From contig KQ965805.1 in the NCBI GenBank assembly GCA_001574975.1, positions 124,001 through 188,000 of the forward strand: a DNA stretch of 64,000 bases, given 5' to 3'. This DNA comes from Gonapodya prolifera JEL478 (Eukaryota > Monoblepharomycota > Monoblepharidomycetes > Monoblepharidales > Gonapodyaceae). Both the position numbers and the translations under genes were made by a program. Below the pieces are notes generated by a model. That model was not told where the DNA came from, did no database searches, and saw only the letters and a program-made list of their open reading frames with translations. Numbering within the stretch: the first letter of the stretch is position 1; each line of letters begins with the position of its first letter. Shown here in pieces: positions 47,740 to 58,778 of this stretch.

Positions 47740-49363
47740 GAAACCCACCATTGAACCCACCTCGCGATCGGACCCACCATTGACCGCGTCCCAACCCCCG
47801 TCTTCCACCCTCCTCGGTCGCGTCGCTCGCGCCGGCGATGCTACGTCTGGCGGACAATTTTCCCTTCCTGATCGTGTCTATCCTCGCAATGTCGTTCGTG
47901 AGTGGCTTGATTGTCAGCCATTGGATCTAAATCCCCACTTACAGCAACCGCCATCGATCCTTCCTTTTGCGCGACCCCTTGCCCCCCACGCGTCCCCACT
48001 ACACTCCAGTTGGTCCCGCTCCTCCTCCACCTCCGCAAGACCCTCCACCGCCTCAAATCCGCCGTTGTCGACACAAACTCACTTCTTCACTTCATCCCCA
48101 CCCCTTTCCTGACCTTCCTCATCCGCCTCGCACGCGCACGCGTCCATAAGCGGCTTGATGCGAGTGGCGCGATGGCGGCGGCGGATTTCTCTGTCACCGT
48201 GTCAATCTCCGTCCCACGCGAGATCAGCCCCGGTCGCCGCCCGGAGGCCGCGCCCGACACTCTTCCAACCCGCATCGCCCTATGGCACCCCGAACTCGAC
48301 CGCGTGCGAGCCGGACTCCCTCCTCTGCGCGGCCGCCGACGCGTGCTGTTCGAGGCCCACGGCGGTGGGTGGGTGCTGGGCTCGCCCGAAATGGGGTCAA
48401 GTTTGAAGAGAGAGCTGTGTCAAAGGATAGATTGTGTCGTCGTGTCGGTGTGAGTTGCGTGTAGTGGTGTTGCTGCGTTGCCGGAGAATTGACATAAACT
48501 TTCTCGTTTACGATTATAGGGATTATGTCCTCGCCCCCGAGTACCCCTTCCCGTACGCACAGGAGCAGATCTTTGGTGTGCTCAAGTGGCTCGCTGATGA
48601 GAGCGATGAGGGCGGTGCGAGACGGCTTGGAGTCGATCCGGGAGAAGTTTACTTTTTGGGGTTTTCGGCGGGGGCGAATCTTCTTAGTGGTGTGTGTGAT
48701 GCAGACGCGGTGCCCTCAGTGGTGGGGTCGGTCGTCGCCGAAGACGCGGTTTGATGATGATACTGATAAGTGTCGCGTTCTACAACTGGCTGCCGATATC
48801 AGGAGTCTCGCTCCTCCTCCAAGAACGCGCCTCCCAAATCCCACGCACACTCCGGATCAAGCACGCGTTCCACATCGTCCCCGTCCTCGACTGCACCGTC
48901 CCCTACTCTGTCAAACACCGCCGTGCAGACCCGTCGGTATCGTCCCGGACAGATCTCACTCCACCCGAGGGCGATCTCGTCGAGCACGCATACTTCCGTT
49001 CTCACTATTCCACGGCGGACGCAAACGCTGTTGCGGCAAGTCCGTACCTCAGCCCGTTGGTGTCGGCTACAGACAAGCAGCTCGCTTATATCCCGCGCGT
49101 GACCGTGTTCGCGGCGGGGTGGGATGTGCTTTCGGACGAGGCGGGCAGGTTCGCGAAGCGGTTGCAGAGAGCGGGTGTGGATGTGACGTACGAGTGTTTT
49201 GAGCAGACGATTCATTGTGAGTGGTTTGCTGTGGCGATGTGCATGTGAGACGGGCTAACGCGATGGATCAGCGTGGCTCCTGCGATCCGACGGTGAAGCG
49301 GGGTCCAACCCTAATGCGACGCTTGCTTTGAAAAGCGCCATTTTGGAAGCCTTTGCACGTTAA
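47740..49363 (+). CDS. Alpha/beta hydrolase of the hormone-sensitive-lipase family
   Basis: Esterase/lipase-type hydrolase (HSL family, GDXG). ATG 47,740 exon joins at phase 1 to PTAIDPSF; LQLVPLLLHLRKTLHRL follows. The core shows VLFEAHGGGWVLGSPEMG (oxyanion HGGG), DYVLAPEYPFPYAQEQ after an intron whose GTGAGT donor keeps frame, then VYFLGFSAGANL (nucleophile GFSAG) and, after a ~90-nt intron, VAFYNWLPISGVSLLLQ. Near the C-terminus VTVFAAGWDVLSDEAGRFAK carries the likely catalytic Asp, and ECFEQTIHSWLL the likely His. Ends EAFAR at 49,363. No signal peptide is obvious; substrate unknown. Confidence 0.82.
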
Positions 49364-49509
49364 AACACTGCGCGATTGAAGTATAATGAGATATAACACC
49401 ACAAATCCTATCTTGGAGAATATCTTCTCATCTTTCGGAGGCAGGCTGTTCCCCCGGCTGATCTCCCTGACCGCTGCAAAATGCCACCTCACCACCACAC
49501 ACTCTCCCA

Positions 49510-51096
49510 ATGCCGCCACCGGCCTATCCCACGCGCCCACGCCCGCACGCCGCCACATCCAGTCGATTCGCCGCATGGCCGCTGATCCTTGTTCTCCTCG
49601 CCGTCGTGGTCGCCGTGTGGACAAGACCGGACGAGGACTCATTCCGCGCGTTCGCAAAGACGCAGGTGGCGGATCGGGAGTCGTACTTGTCCAGGAATTT
49701 GAATCTGACGCCGAGGATGGTTAATGGAGCCGGTGCGTTGTCTTGCGTGGATTGTCAATAGCAAGCGTTCAACGGCCCACATCCACCTCTGAACGACCAA
49801 AAGCCGTTCGTTTCACCGACCGGTACCTTCTCACGACGGCAACGTTCCAACGGTACCCAGACGCCTCCTTTCTGGGCATTTTCGGGTCCTGGTACCCAAA
49901 CCCACTCACCCGGTGGCGCCCACCGGCGTCGTTGGATGATTTGAAGGGACTTGTTGCGTTACCGAGATGTTTGGGAGGGTGCGGTGATGGTGGGTGTGGT
50001 CCTCCTTTTCGAATTGTGCCTGGATAAGTACACAAACACGTACTCTCAACCCTCCCACCAACTTACACCGACACAAAGGCCTCTGCGTCGCTCATGACAC
50101 CTGCCTATGCATGCCCTCATGGACGGGCCACAGGTGCGGCAAGACCATCGCCAAGTTCCGCCCCCTGAGCGGGCACTTTTGGGGTGCTAGGTACCTCGAG
50201 GACGCGGTCGGGTGGTTCACGCCGGGAGCGGTGTTGGATGTTGTTGTGGGGAAGTGAGTTGTGGTGGTAGTGGCGGGGGGCAGGTGTGAGACGGAACGAA
50301 TGAGGCGGAGCCGAGTGAAGTGAAGTCGAGCCCCGAAAGCGCAGCGAGGCTCAGGCCCAGTGAGGGCGGCGCACTGACCCAGGAGTGCGCCCAAGCCGAG
50401 TGTTTCGCGAAGCGGAATTCAATCATCTCGGAAGAGTATAGGACAGACGCTGTCCGCCGGAAGCGAATGAGCGCTAACTCCGGAGGGTATATTCATCGAA
50501 ACCTGACCCACGTCCCGATCCCCAGCTACCGCACGATCCTGCAACTCCTGTCCCACCTCACCTTCCTCGACTTCCTCATCTTTTTCCCGCCCCTCCTTCA
50601 TCTCCTTCAACTCCTCCGCCTGGTCCCGACCTACCGGCTCTCACGCCAGAACGCGCAATCCCTTCCACACCTCATTCTCTCCCAGTTCTCATTCGAGAAC
50701 CCACTCCACCTCGTCAACTACATCTGGGCGACATACGTCTACGGCCGCGTCGTGTACTCCCTTGTCGGAGAAGCCGGCCTGCTCTCCCTCGTGGCCCTCT
50801 CACTCATCCTCGCACCCGCCTTCTCGCTCCTCCTCGCCCACCTCACCCTTTCCCCTTACTCAACCCTCCCTTCCTCCGCCCTCCCCGTTGCGATAGCGAC
50901 ATTCGCAACACTCTCGCTTTCAGGCGTCCCCCCGTCCCTGTTCGAGCGCGCGGCGTGGACGGTCGGCGTGCCCGTGCTGGGGCACTTGTTTTGGGATACG
51001 GTCGCGTTGGGAGGCGTGTTGGATTGGGGCGGGTGTGTGGGTGGGTGGGTTGCGGGTGTGGTGGGGTATGCCTGGCGCGGGAGGCACGCGGTGTGA
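49510..51096 (+). CDS. EGF-like plus multi-pass (rhomboid-like) membrane protein
   Basis: Exons 49510-49732, 49762-49989, 50079-50253 and about 50442-51096. A membrane helix (PLILVLLAVVVAVW) near the N-terminus acts as signal anchor. An extracytosolic segment follows (DASFLGIFGSWYPNPLTRW), then one EGF-like domain RCLGGCGDGLCVAHDTCLCM with WTGHRC, which forms only after splicing. The C-terminal half has about five or six hydrophobic helices, with NPLHLVNYIWATYVYG and WGGCVGGWVAGVVGYAW recalling rhomboid NxxHL and GGxxxG. The GxSG serine and C-terminal His of active rhomboids are not evident, so a pseudoprotease is more likely. The first intron is only 29 nt. The acceptor of the third intron is ambiguous (50,441 or 50,471). 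Confidence 0.6.
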
Positions 51097-51241
51097 GAGA
51101 TTCAGTGATACATTGTAATGGTGTATCGCGCTGTTCATAGTCGATTTGCAAGATGGTCGTGTTGGTGCCATGCTAACATGCTGCTACTGAAATGAGAAGA
51201 TCCAGTTTTCTGGTTTGAGTTGACCCCACTATTGGCCAAGG

Positions 51242-52274
51242 ATGAGCCACAAGGCGATTGCGACGAAGCCGGAAGAAATCCTGGAGCTCCTGGAAGGACG
51301 TGAGGATGGATACCGCATCTCCATCGGAGATATGAATGTGTGGGCGGATGGTGAGAGAAGACAAAACACGATACGCAGAGACAATCGATCATGCTAGAAG
51401 TGTTCTCGACCAGGCCTGGAAACGCTCCAGGGGAAAGGGACACGAATTCAACGTAATTGGGCGAAAGGTCATGGGACAGCTGTTTGCCCGTTCGTTTGCG
51501 AGAGATCTGGCATGCCACGCGTATCCCCATGCTGCAACCAAAGGGTCTCAGGCATGGGCCTTCTCGTTTATTAGTTATGCGTTTACTTCCCGTGCCTGTC
51601 GCCGCATCCTATTGGAGCCAACTTTCAACCTACTTCCACGATTCTTCGATGTTATTGCGTTAATGCTGACGCTCATGGTAGAAGGTCCTGAGTTGCGCTG
51701 CCTTCGTAGCACAGCTATCTATATTCCTCCCACGGATTGCTTGGAGACGCTTTTAACAATTCTGAATAAGCTCATCACGCCCGACATTAGCTTGGAACAA
51801 GCAACGTACTGCGCCTCCGCCATGAAAGAAAACTGCAGGCTCAACATAGCTCTTATGCTGATGTCTACTGCAAGTGACCAAGGTTTAATTGGCCAAGAGG
51901 CACAGTCTATGCTTCCACATCAGACCTTCGTTCAAACAATCCTACAAAAACGCTACCATTTGCGTTTTGCCTTCACCAAAAAGCTAGATGCATCTGGATT
52001 CAGTGAAGTAGAGCAGCTGTTGATGTACCACTTCCGCCAATTTCGGAAACGGTCCAAACCCTTGGATGTTGAGTCAGTCTGTGCAGCCGTCGGCTGTACC
52101 AACCTCACCGCAATGGAGAAGTGCTCGCGGTGCCAGATAACGTTCTACTGTGACGCTTCTTGCCAAAGGGCGCACTGGAAGCCTCACAAACCAGTGTGCC
52201 GAGAGGACTTCTGGAACGTTGAGGGAGTCGTGGCTCCAGAAGAGTCAAAGGAAGAGTCAAAGCAAAGTGCGTAA
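51242..52274 (+). CDS. MYND-type zinc-finger protein, 334 aa
   Basis: Two exons (51242-51350, 51379-52274) joined across a 28-nt intron sum to 335 codons. The body is helical and probably ARM/HEAT-like (LLTILNKLITPDISLEQATY, MKENCRLNIALMLMSTAS). Near the C-terminus a complete MYND finger is visible: CAAVGCTNLTAMEKCSRCQI then FYCDASCQRAHWKPHKPVC, with all seven Cys and the His ligands. MYND fingers bind proline-rich partners, so a protein-interaction role is expected. The tail is acidic and lysine-rich (SKEESKQSA). No SET domain is present. Confidence 0.85.
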
Positions 52275-52379
52275 GGAGGTAGTGGCAGTGGAAGCTGGAG
52301 GAGTGGAATATGATGGAGTTGAACTTGTGTCATAAGTTGCAGATTGGCATGAGCACTTTCAACTTGGCTCCTTTCACCT

Positions 52380-52913
52380 TCCATCCTCGTGGCCGCTCGT
52401 CCCCACTCTCCTCGTCCTCCTCGTCCTCCTCGCCTCCGTATCACTCGCCCAAGTCGTCAACCCTGCCGGTACGTCACCCGTTCCCTATTCGCGGACGTGT
52501 AACAGCGACGATTGATTTAACTCGGCCTGCGTGTCACAACGCACAGGATCCTGGGCGGGCGCGACCGTGACGGGAAAGGAGGGCGTGTCGGAGCGGACGA
52601 GAAGTCAATATGGGTGAGTGGAGCCTCTCCTTCTGTCATCGACAATGCTTGCGACCCCAACGAGGAACGCCCCACCTCCCCATCCCCTCGCCCTCACGAA
52701 GCCATCCTCTTCGTACTCATCGGCCTCCCCATCCTCCTCGTCGCCGTCGTGGCGGCCACGACGGGCGCGCGGGAGTTGGGCAGGTTGGTCAGGAGTTGGA
52801 GGGGGAAAGATGGCGTGCATCGGGATGAGAGGTGGGGTTGGGGGAGGAGTGGTGATAGAGGGATGAGGAAAGTGGAGAGGTGGTGGATGAGGATAATGGA
52901 CCGTTTTGAATGA
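52380..52913 (+). CDS. Possible small signal-peptide/membrane protein
   Basis: A (+) segment PLVPTLLVLLVLLASVSLAQ looks like a signal peptide with cleavage after SLA, ending at a GTACGT donor near 52,470. After an intron (acceptor CGCACAG at 52,547) the next exon runs to SVIDNACDPNEERPTS and a membrane helix AILFVLIGLPILLVAVVAAT followed by a basic tail, stop at 52,913. The start codon and one frame join remain unclear. No family is recognised; the minus-strand open frame across this region is low complexity and less convincing. A CTC/TCC trinucleotide-rich run (52,403-52,435) lies in the signal peptide coding part. Confidence 0.4.
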
Positions 52914-53095
52914 CGTGGACCTCATGCAGTGGGGGATGTCGATGGTCAACCGGACGATTAAATTCGACCGGGGAGTCAAGCGCATGCAATTGCGCAGCGT
53001 GCACATTGCACACGTAAATAAACAGCATATATACCCCTGATGCTCCCGGCCCGTGTCTCCAGACTGTCGGCGGTCACATCGCGGCGCCTCATCCC

Positions 53096-53830
53096 CCTTC
53101 AACCACAACGCCGCCGCATACAACCCCACACCCAACCCGACCGACGCAAGCGCCCACCCACGAGTAAAGGAATGAGTGAGCCAAGCACGGCGGAGTAGAT
53201 GTTTTGGCGGGATGAGAACCCAAAGCCGTAGGACCCGACAAAGACGGCCATGCGGAAGCCGAGGAAGGTTTGGAAGGAGAGCGTGGCGAGGACGGCGGTG
53301 GGGCGGGAGGTGAAGAAGACGGCGAGGAGGGAGAGAGCGACGGAGGGTTCCAGCGAGCGGTATGTGATGTGGTTGTGCAGGAGGACTTCGAGGTCAGGTT
53401 TTGGGGGAGCGGGTGGGGCAGGTGGGGACTTGCGTAAGGGGCGGCTCCGGCTGCTGGGGGGACGTGCGGGCGGTCTCGGAGGAGGGTCGAAGCGATAGAA
53501 GCGGTGGTACAAGTAAGTGAGTCCCAGGGCGAGGGAGCCCGAGAACCCCAGATACTGCCGCGTGGGGTCGTTGAGTTGAGTCGCGACACCAAGGGCGACG
53601 AGGGAAGCTGAGTAGAAGAACACGCAGCACCCGAAAAAGTCGAGCGTGATCACAACTTTGGCGACCAGCGAGGTGGATCCGGCGATGATGAAGATGGTGG
53701 CACGGACGAGGAGGAGGGTCGAGAGGGAGGCCCAGGAGCGGGTTGAGGGTGGGTGTGAGGCGAGGTAGGCGGGGCAGAGTGTGGCGAGGGATGGGTGTGT
53801 TGAAGAGAGTGGGGGGCTAGAAGGTTGGCG
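53096..53830 (-). CDS. Uncharacterised membrane protein
   Basis: Minus-strand frame open from about 53,830 to a stop at 53,099. It encodes SLSTLLLVRATIFIIAGSTS, VITLDFFGCCVFFYSASLVA and YLGFSGSLALGLTYLYHRFY (three hydrophobic spans), then a proline-rich cytosolic-type linker and another hydrophobic region (LEPSVALSLLAVFFTSRPTA, LSFQTFLGFRMAVFVGSYGF). Probably four to five membrane spans. Upstream (53,830-54,005) the short frame MAGERALLVVRDGDVKRGV may be a first exon, but the join was not found. Family unknown. Confidence 0.5.
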
Positions 53831-54186
53831 GATGTTGGTACAGATGTGGACCCTGAGAGAAACGGGACAGCCTACTCGAATTCCGTGGCTCTGAGGTCAT
53901 TACGCGTCCGTCTGCGACAGGCCAGATCCGAATCGCTCGGACATTGCCGACACCTCGCTTCACGTCGCCATCCCGCACAACCAGCAGCGCCCGCTCACCA
54001 GCCATTGTCAGCGGAACGTCGACGGAGACAGAGAGCGGGCAGAAGGAGGGATACGAGGGGTGCGCGCATCGGGGCGGGGAACAGTGAGAGAGCGAAATTA
54101 GCGGAGGTGCTATGGCCGAGTGGCCTCAGCAGAGGAATTCTGCCGGTTGAATTCTCCCGATAAGTAGTTCAATTCAATACAAGAGG

Positions 54187-55677
54187 GGAAATGGGAGTCT
54201 ACAGGGAGCACCGTCAACGTCACGGCGCTTCCAACGGCGGCCCAACCGCCAACGACGCTTCCGACCCCCGCGCCTCCACCACCCGTCTACCGCCCACGCC
54301 GGACGCACCGGGGTTCCGCCAATCAATGAGCCCCAGCGACATCTTGGATCCGCCCTCCGACATCCCACCCGCGCCCAACGCCGCACTCGACTGGGGCGAT
54401 CCCAACATGCTCCGACTGGCCAGCGCGACCGACATCTCAGCCTCTCTCAGCCCGTCCGCGAACGCGCGGTAATACGCCACGGTGGCGAAGGTCTGTGCGA
54501 CTTGGTTGCTGAAAAGGAGAGCGTACAGCGTAAGCGGAGACGCCGAGGTCGCGGCAACGATGGCGCTGCTGATCGTGCCCAGGATGGTGAGTGACATGGA
54601 CGAGAGGCTGTTGGTCATGAGTTGCATCGTTGCGAGCATACGTGACATTCCGGGGCTGGCTGCTGATACTGCTGTTCGGGCCGATTGTAGTTGGCTGATT
54701 CCGGCCTTCTTTCCCCCGCCGCCGGCCTGGCTGATCCTTGCGCTCTCCATCAGCTCCTTAATCGAATCGCTATGCTTTGTCAGGTAGATGACGTGCAGAC
54801 CCAAGAAAGCTGCCGTTGTAAGCAGGAGGAGACCTTGGTTGGCCACCATTGAGAGGGCGCCGACAAGGCCGCCATCCGCGGGTGCGCAGAAGCAGGGCAG
54901 GACGCGCGTGCTGGAGAAGAAGACGCATTGCCTTCGTTTCCGTGGGGATGAGTGGGGGTTTGGGTGATTCACCGGGGAAGGAATGGCCAGTCCGGTTAAA
55001 CTGGGCGTCAAAAGAAGTGGATCACACCACCCACACGCACTCACCACAAACTCGCCACGAACTCCGCTCCCACCAACACGCCCATGACGGCGGACACGAC
55101 CGCGTTCTTGTTGCTCAGCGCGCGGATGCGCAGCCAGTATGTGCCCAGTTGGGAGACGAATCCGAGTGACCAGAAGACGCATGCGAGTCTGGGTTCGGGG
55201 GATGTGGGAGGTGAGGGGGGAGGGGGGAGGGGTCGTTATGGATCAGTACTTGCGCTGCAATTCCTACCCCCCGTGATAATACGCACTGCATGCTCGGATT
55301 ACACCACCCCGTACTCCCCACGACGAAAAACACACTACCCAGCCCGAACGAGGCGAGCGTCGCGATGCAAAGGTATCGGAGCGTTGAGGGGAAGTTGCGA
55401 AGGTCGGGGCTTGCGGTGCGGGGGGGATGTGGGAGAGGGTGAGGTGGGAAAGGGAGAAAGTGGGTGAAGAAAGGGAGAGTACTTACATGAAGGCGATCAA
55501 GATGATGAACTGCGACACGCCCCTGCCACCAAAGCGCACCGTGCGTCAGCACTTCCTGCTCCCCAACTCCCCTGAGCCTGTAACCTACCCCGTCAACGCC
55601 AGTGCATTCACAAGGACTTGCATCTGGGTCAGTCCCATTGCGGGGTCGGTAGGGTTGAGTGCGTTGGGGAGGTCCAT
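54187..55677 (-). CDS. Multi-pass membrane protein (lineage-specific family, paralogue at right edge)
   Basis: Start ATG 55,677 gives MDLPNALNPTDPAMGLTQMQ; next exons give GVSQFIILIAFM, RYLCIATLASFGLGSVFFVV and LACVFWSLGFVSQLGTYWLR, followed by NKNAVVSAVMGVLVGAEFVA. The last long exon gives LLLLTTAAFLGLHVIYLTKH, then TSASPLTLYALLFSNQVAQT and FATVAYYRAFADGLREAE, with a Ser/Gly-rich tail ending near 54,220. About seven hydrophobic spans suggest a receptor-like topology. The C-terminal region is repeated at 63,790-64,000 (HPLTLYTLIFTNLIAQTFAT). Function unknown. Confidence 0.6.
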
Positions 55678-55839
55678 GATTCGTTGGTTGTGGTCGGTGT
55701 GCGGTGGTCGGTGGTTGGTGAAGCGGAGCCGATGGTCGATTTGAGCTGCGAAAACTAGATTAGAAGCGGGTTGATGGGTGGGAAAAGAGTTGGAGTCGGG
55801 TGAAGATGAAGATGGTGATGGTGAGGCAGCCAACAAGTG

Positions 55840-57680
55840 TTGCCTTGCTCATCTTCGCCGATCATCTTGGCGTGGGTGAGAAAACATACTGGAAACGAAA
55901 AAGGGTATTACAGGTGTAGGAATGCCCTCGAGGCGGTGGTACGAAACCGAAGTGTGCCGACCCGGCGCAGACGAAATGTCGCTTTGATGACGTGATCCAA
56001 TGGCACGGCGGGCCCATTGAGGACGCAACTCGTCACCGAGGGAGGAAGGAATCAATACTGACAAGTTTCGGTGGTACGGGAGTGGAGACCGAGCCCATTG
56101 CTCGACGTGGACAAAGACGACGCTAACCTAGAATGGTGTCTTATCCAACAATACATCCGATTAAAGTATTGTCATTGCATGGACACTTGACAGCAATGAT
56201 ATCTTGGATATTGTGCACGGACTGACCAAGCTGAGGGTGGGCGGAGCTTCCGGCCCAGCAGCCATGGCCTCAACTTGGTCAGCATCGGTGCATAAAGTCC
56301 AACTCCAAGGCACAGCTCCAACTTTGAGTGTGATGAAGGCAATGAAGGGAAGGAGCACGGTGAGTCTGAAGACCTGATGACAAGTGCACGACTCCAAACC
56401 TTGGCAGTTGGTATTGATGTAGAGGTTTGTTTTCCTCAACCAGCTGGATCCATTGACGGGGGAATATTTGGTGATTTGAATGGTCGAGCCGCCACGGAAG
56501 GTGGAGGAGATAGGTTCACCCCTCATGGGACGCCTCCATGGAACAAGTCACTGACAGCCAAAACTCCTCCTTGTGCTGACTGGAACATTCTCATCTTTCA
56601 ACAATGCGCACACTGAGCTTCTGCTTCAGAGGAAGTGCTGCTCTCGCACTTACATGATTGACAAATCAATTCAAGATGCGATAATTCACAGAGAGTAGCA
56701 CACAGCCACCATCCCGTATCTACCTTTCTCCCGTGTACCAGACGCGTAGTCCAGCTGCAGGCTCTTTATGGGTGGTCACGAGTTTGCCATCCACTGACAC
56801 TCAAGCGTACTGACATTTTGCCGGAAATGTACTCTGGAGGAGGGAAGGAACACGTGGGACCGACTGAGTTATTGGAGGGACGAACGAATATTAGTTGATC
56901 GAGTGTAGCATCCCTCGTGCGCAACTTGGCAGCTCCGCGCATTCGTGGTGAGTCGAGTTGCACATTCGTGGGACTGTTGCGGGTGCTGCGGTCGCAGAGT
57001 TTTGTGCTGGTGCTGTGGGCTTTCAGCGAGAAGAGAAAGAAATTAGCCAGCCGTCGTTGCGCGAGCGAGAAAGAGCGGGGAGTGGACTGAAGGATGGTGG
57101 CACAATTGTGGCACGGTTTCTGCTGTGCTGGAGGGCAGGGCACGCTTTTCTCCAAAATAAGGCAACGTGTGCACTCGAAATGGCTCACGTCTTTATCAGT
57201 TCCTGCGTCGAATTGCATTTTGGTTGCTTAGTTAAACGAACGATTGGTTCTCTTTGATCTGCGAAAACATATAATGTCCAATTGACATAAAAGTGCCCAG
57301 TGCTGGTTCCCGAGCAGCCACACGATTCCGTTGCAGTCGTTTTGGAGTTTCTCTGATGGGTTACGTTGTCGTCAAGACCGGATGTGGGACCGGGAATCAT
57401 GGAAATGGACATATATAAATTATACTTCAAATTCATTCTTTTAATCTCATCTTTACTCATTGCGTCACACGACTCACACATGGGTGTCCGTGAAGGCACA
57501 CTCAGATCGAGCCATTGCCATGCCATAGTAAAGGAGTTCCTGGGACAGAAAAATGCTCGGCTTCTTGAAGGGGAACCCGTTTATCTTTCATTCTTCGCTC
57601 ATATATTGAATCAAAGTTGGACTTTTGCTTAGGCATATTACGAAAACGTGGTAAACGTGTGCTAATTTGACGCAAGACAT
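55840..57680. other. Long region with no convincing gene
   Basis: Open frames of up to 150 codons occur on both strands but overlap, use rare-looking compositions and show no domain. The best candidate is a minus-strand frame at 56,161-56,526 with one hydrophobic span (LTVLLPFIAFITLKVGAVPW). Nothing here can be assigned. Confidence 0.5.
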
Positions 57681-57734
57681 TTCTTGCATGTGGTCACTTG
57701 GACTGAGGCCGCTCAGAAGAGCTTATGGCACAGC

Positions 57735-58437
57735 ATGTCGACCCAATTCGCAACTTACATAAAACACGCGTTCACCTCTTGTCGAATTCAACGCAAACAT
57801 CCAACGCCAAACACAACATGGGAATTTCAGAACTTCGCGAACAAGAGAAATCGATCCAGGTTCCCCCTCTGCCGTACGTCGAACTTTCACCTTGGGTCGA
57901 TGCCCCTCCCCCAGCATTCGACGGTGTACCCATCTCGATCTCGATTGCAGTCAACCCAGTCGCGCCAGCACTTCGACGGGGCAAATTCCACACTCTCTGT
58001 GTCGGGATCCTCTCCGGGTCGAAGCCACAGGTACGATCGCCCGCTGCCCGGCAACATCACCGCCATTGCCATTTTCGGAGGAATCGAAATGGACTTGAGA
58101 GAGGTGCGCTTGCAGCCTGGAACGACAAGGATCAGATGTCTTGCCATTTTGTGAGTTCGGGGCTTGGGGTACCATCTCAGTACCTAACCGCTTCCGACCA
58201 ATTCTCTGCAGCGGAGGCGTCTCCATCCGAGCTTCGGAAGAATGTCCCATCAAAGTAAAAGGAATCGGCATCATCGGCGGCTTCAAAGACGAGCGTGGGA
58301 GGCGGAAAGGTCACCGCTACGTTCAATTGATGTCTTCCCCACCAACCCCCGATCCAATTCAACCTGCTGGGGCGAGTGTTACTGTTAGTGGCGTGGCGAT
58401 TCTGGGAGGTGTTTCTGCAAAGGATGGAGATGAATGA
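57735..58437 (+). CDS. Protein with LiaF-like C-terminal domain
   Basis: The C-terminal half resembles the domain of bacterial LiaF/YvqF proteins (cell-wall-active antibiotic response): NITAIAIFGGIEMDLREVRL, TTRIRCLAI, FGAWGTISVPNRF, then IKVKGIGIIGGFKDE and a last strand VTVSGVAILGGVSAKDGDE with stop at 58,437. The repeated FGG/GG turns between short beta-strands are the hallmark. LiaF itself has four N-terminal membrane helices; none is visible here, only a Ser/Arg-rich leader. One frame change occurs near 58,150 (after LAIL), needing a one-base change or a very small intron. Known in bacteria as regulator of LiaRS; function in a fungus is unknown. Confidence 0.5.
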
Positions 58438-58778
58438 GAGAAGGACTTGCGTTTTGACATCGAAGACGAAGCCAACAGTGCGATTGTCTTGTGATGGCCC
58501 GGGGAGAGATGGAAGCTTTTTTTGAACTTTTCGGCTTCCGGACGGCACTTATAGATTTTAGATAGACATGGACGATTATCGCGCGCTTGCGCATTTATTT
58601 GCATAATTGGTATTTGAAACATTGCTTGATTTGCTGAATACAGTGCTATGAAGTGACAGAATTATCGTTGGGTAACCGACATGGCACTCTTCCAACATAA
58701 CAAAAACCGTGGTCTTACTTCTACAATGGTGATCGAGATTCAAGTAGTTATCGTCCACAGCCGAGCAAATGGAGTGAC

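Noticed and set aside
54113-54180. tRNA-Ser/Leu-like 5' half (GCTATGGCCGAGTGG, box A)
   Set aside because: No proper box B at the right spacing and no 3' acceptor strand pairing with GGTGCTA; at best a degraded tRNA fragment.
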